Shown here piece by piece: positions 1 to 12,400 of a stretch of DNA of 64,000 nt. The notes beneath the pieces were generated by a model that saw nothing but the letters and a program-made list of their open reading frames with translations, was not told the origin of the DNA and ran no database searches. A program made the translations under genes and the position numbers. Position 1 is the stretch's first letter. Each line of letters opens with the position of its first letter. The DNA is from Zerene cesonia (taxonomy: Eukaryota; Arthropoda; Insecta; Lepidoptera; Pieridae): NCBI RefSeq assembly GCF_012273895.1, contig NC_052121.1, positions 5,736,943 to 5,800,942 of the forward strand, written 5' to 3'.

Positions 1-213
1 CGTGTAGTCAATGGAAAGTAGCCAATGGAAAAGAGAGCAGCGGGATTTTATCAGCCCCGTTTCCGTTACCGTTCTAATTTTATATATATGAAAAGTATTA
101 TTGAAATTTATATAGTTAAAGATATCTTTTTGATCTTTAAAAATGTAATTTCCGTAAAATACTGTAGTTAAGTTACAACGTAAAAGAACTGTTTATATTA
201 CAATTTAATCTAG

Positions 214-408
214 TTACTATCCTTGGAAAGAAACGGCAGCAGTGTTTTGAGTATATTTGAAAAAATCCATAAGATTGGAATTCAAAAGAATGCAAGATCC
301 ACTAAGTCTATTGAATCAGTTGATTCACATAACGCTGATTTTCGAATTTTTGATATTCTTGCCGATTCCTCTCAGCAGAATCGACCTGTCAAATCGGTGG
401 CAGTTTAA
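214..408 (+). CDS. Possible 3'-terminal coding exon of a gene entering from the left
   Basis: After an acceptor-like TCTAG at 209-213, an open frame runs about 64 codons to TAA at 406-408. The peptide is Ser-, Ile- and Lys-rich with natural-looking codon use (for example FEKIHKIGIQKNARS) and shows no domain I recognise. No good ATG fits, so I read it as a last exon rather than a complete gene. It lies beyond the Mondo stop codon on the opposite strand, so it would overlap Mondo's 3' UTR. It could equally be a chance open frame; the upstream sequence is outside the window. Confidence 0.25.
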   Translation, partial: LLSLERNGSSVLSIFEKIHKIGIQKNARSTKSIESVDSHNADFRIFDILADSSQQNRPVKSVAV

Positions 409-484
409 AACAAACTCTCTTCTATAGTATATATATACTTGTAAAAGAGTTAGAGTGTAAAAGAGTAAGAGAGAGAGTACGAAT

Positions 485-3400
485 CTAACCGGGTCTCATC
501 TCGACGAGCGAGCAGTGCTGCTCGGCCCACAGCAGCGTGGTGCGCACGAGGTCGGCGCCGCTGCTGCACGACACGCACGCGCTGAACGACTCCACCAGCG
601 CCGCGCTCACCACGCTGAACTGCGCCGCTCAGGAATATATTGTTCGTACGTGGCACATCCACGCACGCACACACACACGCACACGCACACGCACACGCAC
701 ACACACACACACACACACACCCACACAGACGCATGCAAGTGCTAACAGCAAAATTTCAACAATACAGCATTGAAAAATCATTTTGTAAACGAGAGAATGA
801 TGAACTAGCAAAAATGCTAAAAGTAGATTGTATTGAAGATTTAAGAATTCAAGCTGAATGACTAAAAATGTCTGATACTTTCAAGTTCTTAATGTATAGC
901 AATTACTTATTTACTCATAATATTGAATTGTCACAAGAAAAATGAAAAATACGCTCACAATAAGCCTTAATTTAGTAATTTTTATATATATCTTGCTCAT
1001 CGTTGTATAGCATTTAAAATGTAGAATTATATATTTCTCTAACAGACCTTCATTACGTCAAACAATTCACCCACCACCAATACCTCGTACACACTGGGTG
1101 CACATGAAAACATCAATCAAAAAGGATACGAGCCAATACTTCCAATTGTGCATAGTGCGCGCGGCCACGTGCGCCGCGAACATCTCGCGCAGGCGCCCCG
1201 AGCGGCCGCGCGACACGGGCGCGCCCGTCGCCGGCAGCAGCGAGTGGCAGTTGCTGCGGGGGCACGTCATTGCCATTATCCTCACCACCAATATCATTAT
1301 CATCATCTGATGATCTGGTTAACGATGATGATGATGATGATGATTCATCATCATCATCGTTGACCATTGTCAATCGCCTCCTTGGTATAGTGGTTAACAC
1401 AATAACGTGGAAACCTCGATTCGAGTTTTGGGTTCGATTACCGGTGGGGACGCAGAAAAAAAATGTCTCGCCTACATGTCCATAGAAAAAATAGATCAGT
1501 GAAATAGATGTGTATCAAGTGCCCCATGCCCCACAAGGGTTCACTACCAATTGTCTTTGTTATTAGCACTATCTATACCATCATCACAATAAAAGAAGCA
1601 TACAGTAGCACAACGCCTTCGGTATTTTTGTAAAAGCCAAAAACGTCTAGATAATATCGCAGTTGTCATAAATCGATAACAGTTAATTATATTTTAACGA
1701 TGATAACGAAGATCCTTGTTAACGCGAGCTGACGATTCGCAGTCTCTCACAGTACAACACCATTTTTAAATAATTATATTTCACTTATATAGTGTCCTGA
1801 GCTGCTAACAACATGGCGTATGTACCTAGAGGTTTTTCCGCGTGTAAGAGCTTAGCATAATGAAATAATGAACAATTGAACATTGCATATAGAATAAAAC
1901 TAAACTGTAGAGACTTCTGAGACAGTGTCGCGTCCACCGACACCGCCGCATGAAGTTAAAAGGATATATTCCAGGTGCGGTACCTAAATAAATTGAATTG
2001 CTTCGTTAGATGAGAGGTTGTCAAAACATTCCAATAAGAAGCTACAGTACTCGGAAAATAACTAATAAGCTCAGTTCACTTTATTTTCAGAAGCAGATCG
2101 ATGCATATATGGTGGAACAGTCAGTTTAACCCTTATTTTATTTAATTTATTATTATTGCATAAACGTCGAAATACTTACGATATGGAATTATTTAAACAT
2201 TCGATTTGCTGCCGCAAACTCTCCATCTCCTCCTTTATCTGATTCCTTTCTGCCTTCAATTGCTTTATGTACTCTGCACCCTTTTGTAACATTGCAGCTT
2301 TACTTATCTGAAAATAAGAGGCAATAAAACTCTACTATCGTACCACTTATCTCTTTATTATTCATTATTTGATAAAAGGTGTTCTGCAAGGCGGAAATCT
2401 AAGCATGATACAGCATTTATAGTGCATCAAATGTGAGAGACATATTATAAACATAGCGCCATTGCATCTCGCATTGCTTTAATTGGTTCCGATTGATTAA
2501 ATGAGACGCGACGTGGGTTTGATTAAATAGATCGGGTTGGTTTTATTTCATTACATAACGATTCATGACAACAAATAACAATCAACATACACGCCAGACG
2601 TGCGATTCTTTGTAGACTTTCGCTATCTTTCTTTCTCTTTCTATATTTACTTCGGAAATCACATACATTATGCAATTCTTCACGGTAATACGGCATCGCA
2701 AATAAGTTGCAATTGTATAAGTCCTAGACATGTATAAAAGTTGACATTGAAAAGAAATGAAGTACGTTAAGAAAATTGGATGTTGGATTCGCTTACCTTA
2801 GCGGCGGGGTTAGCATTGAGGTGGGGTATGAGCGCCTGCAGCGTGTCGAAGCCGTTCTTGATATTGTACCGGCGCTTCTGCTCCGCGTGCAGGTGCGTGC
2901 GGCGCGGCTCCCGCGGCGAGCCCGCGCGCGGCGACCCCGGCGACCCGCCCGGCGACAGCGACTGCGCCCGCGACTGTTCGCGCGCATTTTGTTGTACTCA
3001 CATTTATTATTTATCACAACTTGTAGGTACTTTAAAAATTGAGAAATTGGAAAGAAAAAGCAAGATATCGCAAAATAAGCAACTAGCTATGAAGACGTAA
3101 ATTGAACATATCCAGAGGTTGTCAAACCAATTTTCGTTAATTTGTTCTTAAAATGTTATTTAAAAATGTACGGTGAACATTATAGTATTTTTTTATTGTA
3201 CATTGTTTTGAGGAGAATATAAAATAGTTTTTTTACCTAAAAATAACCGCCTTATCATGGTCAGTATTAGATCAAATTTAAAAGGGACTTTTGAGGTCGG
3301 TTACACTCTTCCCTTTATAAAGAATTATATAAAGTATAATATTTTATACGTGAAAGTTTATGAGGATAGATTTTTGTTACTCTTTCTGACATTACCAACG

Positions 3401-6400
3401 AATAGAATAAGAGCGTATATAAGTATATGGGCAACTTTTTATCTGAGTACCAGTTTTCATGAAATTTAAAAAAATATGTGTATCCTTTATATGAGAAAAA
3501 GATTCATATTTCGAAAATAAATATTACTTTATTGTGAAAAATATTCCACTGACTATAAAACGTATATACACGATAACAATACCTGAGTGTGTAAATTGTT
3601 TTTCGTATATTTATGGTTGTTTCAAAATACTATTTAAAAGAAGTAAAGCTTAATTAAATTTCCCTCTTGTACTTTCATTCATTAATTGTTACACAAACGT
3701 ATGGTTTGTGTGCAATTACTAGAAGTTCATTGGTTTTTGTAATTGCTTTTCGACCATCTTCAGTTAATATGTGTTAACACATATTTTAAATTGTTAAAAC
3801 GTTATTATATTGAAGTTAGTAAACTATTTTTTTTTTATTATTAGCGAAGCGAACATAAATTACATCGCGGCAAAACATGCATTTCTTTCAGAAGCAATTA
3901 AATGTACAAAGTTCATGATATGGCCATTTACATTTTAATTCGTATTTCCTACAGACAGATTTCATGACGTAATTTATTGATTACCTATAAGATAATTTGT
4001 AAGATTGTACTTCAGTCATTAATGACAGTAAATGGCATTTTTAATGGGTGAGAAAATATTCGTATCATATTTATTGCCTGATTAATTTAAAAACGACTAA
4101 TGAACTGAGAGATAATTGATAAAACATCAATAAAAAATATCAGGCCATATATACTTTCTTATTTTAGGAAATTTCCAGACGATTGCGGTCAAAGATACAA
4201 CGGTGTGCAAAACAATTTAGCCATCTTGTTAAAAACAACAGTTATTAAATCAGTACATTTCTATTATCTTAAAGCTCAACGAAATCTAGTCTAATTTTTA
4301 CAATGTTCACTTGATTATCGAGGTCGAATGTAGGTATAGAATTGGCAAAAACGATAAAAATATAATATGTAGGTCGGCAATGATACCAAATAGATGATTT
4401 TTGTGCTAGCAACAAATAAATCATCTGCTATTATAACGGCCGATTACGTTATTGTCGAGATAAGAACAACTGGGACCGAAGTCTACAGTCGGAGACAAAT
4501 TTGCACAAGCCGAGAGCGTGATACTCGAGAAAAACAATTTGACAAATTGTCAGTATCGCAATCCGATTACGATAGGGGCTTTACAACTGATAACGTATAG
4601 GCCTTTTATGCGATTTTTTAGCATTTTATAGAATTATTCAGATAAGAGGTTTAGGGGAAATACATATTAAAGGTATTTTATTACATTTAAAATTATTTTT
4701 TATTATTTTTAGTCACTACGAATCAGGACCGTCTTTACCCCTAAGGTGGCCTTAGCACATTAGGAGAACGGAGCCCCTTTGACTTTTTTTAATTTTCATT
4801 CTCAACAGACACATTAAATTAACTCATAAATTGACACAATTCGGATTTTTATAACAAAACATAAAACTGGGATTCGCAAAAGCTTTTATCAAATATTTTA
4901 TATTTTCAGGTATTGTTAAATCATACCAAGTATTGTTAAATCTTATTTGGTAAGGTTTAAGTGAAGTACAATCAAAGACAAATAGACGTCAAAACACGTC
5001 ACATGCTGGTTGATAAGAAATTTTTAGAGGGCAGTCTTTAATCGACATTGATCTAATATAAGTAAGATAATAAGCAAGTAGGTATTTTTCAGCAGTCATT
5101 ATCTAATAAAATTAGGAATTGTTTGGTGGTTAGGCACCCAGGTGCCCTGGCCCTGTGCTGTAAGTGCTCAATGGTAGAGTAATATAAAATAAAAAAATAT
5201 AAATATAAAATAAAAAAATAAAGTAAAGGTAGTAGTTACATCTAGAGGACTTTAGGAATTATTCTAGTATCTTGTAGTTATCTGCTATATACCGGTGGTA
5301 AATGTTAAAACTATGTTATGACGATTCAAAATGCTTCTATAAGAAGTGTAATTGAATAAATAAATGTATGAGTTTGAGTTATTGTAGTGTGTACTACAAC
5401 CTACATAGCCTAAATATTCTAATAGAAATATTCATATATTTCCCTATCGACGCATATTTCAATCGACTTGCTTACTTAATGGGTTGATAAGAGTACGTTT
5501 ATTTATTTCATACTATGACAGTAATATAAAAATGAATATTTAAATATATGAATTGTGTCTGCATGTCTACACAATTTATACACGTCTGTGTTTATCTAAA
5601 TGAATCAAAGCATTATCAAGGCACATCAATGATATATCTGGTATTTACTTTAGCATCAACGCTATTACGGCAAATGCTTTGTTTTTACAAGTTATTATAT
5701 CACAATATGAGGTTTTATGATGATGGATGATTGGATTATTAGAAAGATTAGAAAGGCGTTCTGAATTGGCAAATACTTTAAGTAAATTACGTTTATGATT
5801 AAGTGATTGAATAACAGCATTGATTTTCTCATATGTTGGAGGTAGAAGTAAAAAATACATAAAAATAACTTACATGATGCGGCGACATAACATCACTGCC
5901 AATGGGGGAGGGCTGAGCCCTTAAGATCGGAGACTTCAGGGGATCCGACCCTAAACCTTCTTCCGTACTATTGTTTAACTTGTACAAGCTTTGAGCTGCA
6001 AATAAATAGATTTTCCAATGTTAAAAATAATTTCGTAATCTTCATCAAAATCTTGAATTAAGATAAAACCCTTAAAATGTTAAAAAAATTATCTTGCTAA
6101 CATTCGAAGATACATGAAAAACATTATCAATTAAAACAAACTGAACAAATTAATTGCCATTTACATTTCCAGCCCTCAAATACCACAAGACGTTGGGAAG
6201 GACTCGCAATCAAATGGTCGATATAGTACTAGGCAATAGGCATTCTTTAATATGAAGATTCATTGGAGTAATACCGAATATAGAGTAATTTCAAAATTCA
6301 GTGTTTAACTCTTCAGAAGATCGTATGATTATAAGTATCGTACGGGTAGTATAGTATGAAAAAATATGTACCTATAACATAAAATCATAAAACAATTCAT

Positions 6401-9400
6401 TTTTCATACAACAATCATTAGATTATTACTTTCTAGACTATTTACAGAATTGAGTAACTCATCATCCGTCACTTTGTTATTCTAGTATTCTTTATTAAAA
6501 AAGCAGTATATGTATTACGCCACTTCTTATCTAATTTTTCTAATAGGAAAAGAAATAGCGCAATTTTTTGCTAAAAAAAGGAGGTATAACGAACAATGTT
6601 GCGCCGAAAGCAGTTGCGCGAGCATCACGCTCGCCTGCGGCAGCGCGGGCTCGGACGCGACGCTGGTGAGCGGCGGCGGGCGGCGCGCGCCCTGCCCCGC
6701 GCCCGGCCCCGCGCCCGCCCCGCCCGCGTCCGCCGCCGTGCTCGACGTCGAGCGCGACCTGATGCGCATGGCGGCCGGGTTCAGCTCGCGTCCCTGAACA
6801 CCGTTACCATATTTTGAACATTATACGACATTAAGGACCGGTGTCGCATCTTTCGTTTGGCTTATCTGTCTGTTACAATGACTAATAACGAACGCCGTCG
6901 ATGGGAGAGGGCCATGGGCGGTAATTGACAACAAAATTGCAATCAAGGTCACTGTTAGCGGTGGCGCCGGCCCTAGGCCTACTGTATTTGAAAGTAACAA
7001 TTAAGAGTTTCGATAATTTAATGTAACGCCTTTATTACATATGTGTTTTGATAAGACCGTTAAAAAATGTTGAATTTCAAAATAATCATTGATAGATTGA
7101 AGGATTGTACACCAACTCCAAGTATTACATCAGATTGATAATGTATAATCCCAACACAATATACAATAGTAAAAATGCTTAAATCTTATGATTACCTAAT
7201 TGTTACTCAACTTTAGTAACGAGCAATCAATAGTAAATTTAAAAAATTATTGACACAATGCATTAAATATAACTTTTCTTAAGACAAAAAAAAAATACAT
7301 ATATATATTTATGTTACATAGATCTCAATATAAATTCTTACGACAGAAATAAAGAGATCGATCATTGAACTGTTTATTATCTGAATTTTTAAAATATATT
7401 TACATTATCTTAAAGATTTTGATCTTTGAAATAACTCAACTTGATTTGTCTGAACGCGTTGCACTTATATTAGGAATACCCTAAAATGTTCATATTTTAT
7501 AATTAAGTTCTTCAAAGTCAAGCTGACAATGCATTAATGTTTTCGCTTGTCGAATGATATGAGCGTATGATGATTATAGACTGATTATTTTTGAAACATA
7601 CAATTTGTAATAACCAAAATTAGCAAAAAAATAGCAAAATTTTCTCTTAACATTTTCAGAATTGCCCAAAAATTAAAAAAGCAAAGGGAAGATAGGGACG
7701 ATTAACACATCGGTTCAGGCTTTATCACAAGCCAATTTTCCTTGAAATCGCAATCTGAGAGAACATACATACGTTAACAAAATGAGTCTTACCCTACTAG
7801 GGTGTGTGCTGTGTGTTGAGGGCGCATCATGGCTTCCACTGGCCACTGGCTCGGTGACGACCCAGTCCGCGCTCAACTGCGAACCCAAAGGCAAGCTGTG
7901 CGAACGGAATTGCTCCTTACTCCGGACATTCGTGCCTGCTGAACTCGTACCCGCCACCACTTGACCCTAAATAAGCAAATTTGCTATGTAACACTTTGGA
8001 GTACCGAGACATTTTAGACCAGTATAATTTCAAAGAATCGTAGCACAAATAGTGTAAAACTCAAGGCTGTACCTGCTGCGAAGGAGCAGGCGCTAAAGGA
8101 GGTGAGGGTAGCTTGAACGAGCGCGCATTAACCACGGTTGGCGAAGGTTTGGCCTTGAACTCTGATGTACTTGGCTGCAAGTACTGCATTTGCGGGGACG
8201 TCTGCCTAACCGGTTGGCGAGCGTCAAAGCTCTGGGGCACATGAGCCTGGCACTGTAACGGTTGTGAATAATTCTGGTACTGAGTATTCGACATAGGACT
8301 TGAATACGGCAATGAAATTGCGAGACGAGTCCGAGGTTTCTCCCTGTTATAACCGCTCCTCCCTTGAATCACAACTGTTGACGCGTACTTCACGTTTTGC
8401 ACTGGATTTTGAAGCAGCGATACTGTCTCTGGGGCCGTCTGGGAAGGAGGTAGTGCTGTATGAAAAAAACATAAAAATACACACTGAGTACATAAAATTT
8501 CGAAAATAATAATTATTTTTACTACGGCAGATACATACGTGCATTATATTTAGGGTACGATTCCGCTTGGGGCATTACTTTATGTGGAGCGTTCACATAT
8601 CTTAACCTTGGCGCTTTGGTGCTATAGACATTGTTGGGAATTTGTTGTTCTGACTGAGTGACTTCTTGTTGTTCGTACGTATTTTGCGGGTAAGCAGGCA
8701 TTATCTGATGGGTGCCGAGAAGATTATTCTGCATCCCTGATTCAGAATAAAGCCGATCGTTATTGTACATTCGCAGTGTTTCATTTTTAGGCGGCTCCGA
8801 CATAGGCATCATTTGAGTATTATTACTAGTGCCTGAAACAAGTAACGATCAGCAACACTATTATTTCATAACCATTATATTTCTTTAATTTTTCTTTACA
8901 TACCGTGAATAGTCATTTGACTTGTAGGCATTGTGGCAGTGGTGGCGTTGTGATTTCCTGTGATATAACCTTGTGAAGAATATGTATCCACTGACATAGC
9001 ACTTCTGTACATGGGATCTTCTGTAGGAATAGTCGTTTCTTCGGGTACGGGCGGTAAACGAGGCGTTGATGACAGAAGATCTAAGAAGATTAATATATTT
9101 AACACGTTTAAAATATAAAAACAACTTTATAACAAATATTAGACATAACGTGAAGTTACCGTGAAGTGGTTCCAACGTGTCCATAAAATCATCAAGGTTA
9201 GGCTGCAAAGGACCTAAGCTTGGTTGAATGAAGTCAGCTAAGCTTGCGCCCCTGGCTAAAATTAAAATGAACATCTGTATCGATCACCGGATCGTTATCA
9301 TAAATACAATATCTGTCGGTACAAAAACTATTATCAATACCAATTTCCCTGCAATCGGGGAAAGCAAATGGTTGATGATTAGTAATTGTGGAGAATAGCG

Positions 9401-12400
9401 TGTCACTCATGAAGTTAAGATAGTCCTCGTCTGTGAGCATGTTGCCTGCAAGGTCGCTGCACTGGGACTCCACCGTGTCCATATCCGACATCTGAAAACC
9501 GGACAGTTGTAACATCTGAAAAGTTGCATATGTTTACTAACTGTACTGAAAATGTCTTGTCATATTTCAAATTAATAATATTAGGACTAGCCGCCTATCT
9601 TAGGCGGCTAGTCCTAATATTCCAAAGCCCACACCCCTAACATACTATCTAACTTTATTTTAAAGATCTACGTAGAAGCCCGCGCCGTCATTGTAATTCT
9701 ATTAAATACATATTTAATACGAAGATATCTGCATAATATAATATTGACTTACAGTGTCCTGGACAGAGGTGTCCCCCTTGCCAAGGAGTCGCATAATATG
9801 AAACATGCGCCATTTTTTATATTCTGCTATAACCGCTTCAGCTCTTCTCTTCCAATATTTTCCTTCTAGAATCGTTGTCTAGAAAAGTGAAAGGTTCTTT
9901 TTAATCACATACCTAAACTAAACATAATCTTAAAAAAATAATTTTTAGCTCTATGCACTTACTTCTGGTTTCACGTGTGTGTCAACATCCAAAGGGGAAG
10001 CGAACTGGCACACCAAAGTGTTTTGTTTCTTTATGACTAAAATAAATACGTAGGTTAGGTACATTACTGTTACATAACACTCTAGCGTAAATTACGAGAA
10101 ATAGTTCATATTTATACGTATTCAAACATATATTTAGTATCATAAACTATTTTTTTAAAACAAAATATATTAAGATACAGAATAGATACAGGCTCATACC
10201 TTTCAAGACTTCTGATCAGATTGAAACACCCAAATAAAGGAGTCTAAAATTGCTAACCTTATTTGTAGCATAGTGAGCAAATTTATGTTAAAAATAAACA
10301 TTTTGAAACAAATAAGAGAATTATAAAAAATCTAAAAGACCACAATCTAATACCGCGTTCTTACTGTAGACACGGTCAATTTATCTCTGAAACGGATTTG
10401 TAACGTAAGCGACCGTTGATAAGACATTCTCATGATTTCTATTGCAGTATATATAAAACCCGATCTTTTTGTCTTTAAATTAAACGTTAACATTTCACCG
10501 TCGATGGTGTTATCTTCGTGGGCACATGGCAGCCGTCTTGTGCAATGTAGCCCCATTATAGATTAATTTATCACCATTAGGTAAACGAACTTTCAAGTAG
10601 AATCCTAAGGGGCATATACGCATTATCGATTGCTACCTAGCGCATGGTTGTGATAGGAAATTTACAGAGAATCGTACGTATGTTGTAAATATATAGCTAC
10701 CAACGTAATAAGGCATATTTATGCTAAATATTCGTATTTGTAATTAACTGGTTTGTACGCGTGTATACCCATACATGCTATTCCTTTGTACATTAATAAT
10801 AACAACAAATTTTTTAACTACATTTTTCTTAAAAACAATGATCTTTCATGACTAGAAAAGTTCAAAAAGTAGTAAGCAAAAAACAAAATTGGTAAAATTT
10901 CCGACGTTAAATTAGCCTACCGGATATAGAACTCGTTGATTTTGAAAGATACAAAACTCGTTTTATTATACCAGATAGCTTTGATTTATTTTTTATTTCC
11001 ACTATGCAAGAAATTATAATAACTATTCTTATCAAATTTTACGTATATTACAAAAAAAATTATTTTCGATATCTTATAAGAAATGTTAATGTAAAGAAAA
11101 ATCAAAAATATGGACTTAATCTTTATAATTACGTAAGAAATCGCTCAATTAATGAAATATATTTACATTAATATAAAAATATAAAAATATAAGTACGTCA
11201 TATTTTCACGCAAGTGAATAAGTTTTAACTCTACTTAATTATTAATTATGACTGATTTTATTTAATTACCTACTATTACTGTTGAATTATTCACAAATTT
11301 GATTAACGGAAGTATTTACGAGCGCTAAAAATCACGTGTTTAAATCTTCTTTGTGTACGGTTCATAGAAATATAATGATTTCATGGCACGTATTTTGGAA
11401 TAAACTGTGTAATAATATACTAACATACAAAAAAGTAATTGCATTTACAGACTCAAAAATTATGTCGTTGCTTTCCCTTAAACCTTAACGTAGCCTTTTT
11501 ATTTCACATATTTACTTTGCGATGCGGAGCTAATTCGACGTGTTTTTTTTTTTTTAACCCACTAAGCCACACTCACAAAACAAAAAGCTACTGACGAACA
11601 AAAAGTTTGCTACTTTTTCGGAAAGTGTGTACTTAATTTTCCATTAAGTATATAGAACTATTATCTACGAAGATTTACAAATACAAATGTAAATAAAACT
11701 TACACTGCATGTGCCAACATCTCCATATAACATTGTTTAATCTGATTTTGTCCTTCCACCGGAGTTTGATACCTTTGAAACGATTCCATTTTGGTGATGT
11801 TAGTTTTTGTCTACAATAATGAAATAAACAAAATAAATATCTACCTTACTCACCATTCCTATATTAATGTTGGGGTCACAAGCACTGATGAACATTGAGA
11901 GTTTTTGTAATTAAAAAAGTCTTTGAACTTGACAAATCCATTTTTAATTTGCAAAAAATATGAGACAACATATTCAAGAGAGGGAAAATTAGAACTTTTT
12001 TCCTAGACAAATGTACAGCCTCAGTGTTGTACTGTACTGTTCTGTTAAAACAGAAATGAACACTTGGCGGTAAATATCTTATCTTTACATTATCAATATG
12101 GGATCTTAAGCTTATTTTAAATAACAATTTGATAAGAAAGCAACCTGAATGTATCTTATCTTTACTTCTTCTACTCTAAGCATACATGGGTAAAACATGC
12201 AGTTAGAAAACATATTTTATACAATTTCTACTATAAGGGTATTAATGCAAAAATAACTCTGTCTGTTTGTTTATTTTTTGTGTTTCCTCTTCACGCCTAA
12301 ACCACAACCAATTTGGATGACATTTAGTACAGATACAATTTGACACCTAAGTAAGGAAAAAGGATAGTTTCTGTCCCGAAAATTCTTAGGGAATGGAACT

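Noticed and set aside
450..811. Cys-Val, Thr-His and Ala-His-rich frames around 640-730
   Set aside because: They are products of the CA microsatellite read in several frames; the only supported coding sequence here is the last Mondo exon at 485-619.
1376..1450. Functional tRNA gene
   Set aside because: The A and B boxes are present but the stems do not pair properly and the sequence continues as a SINE body.
1098..1485. Overlapping frames on both strands at 1098-1485, including one with an Asp/Ser run
   Set aside because: They are shadows of Mondo exon 15, the GAT palindrome and the SINE; the Mondo frame has clear family motifs and the others do not.
9577..9621. miRNA precursor
   Set aside because: A 45-nt total length with a 3-nt loop is too short and too perfect for a normal animal pre-miRNA; left as an unexplained hairpin.
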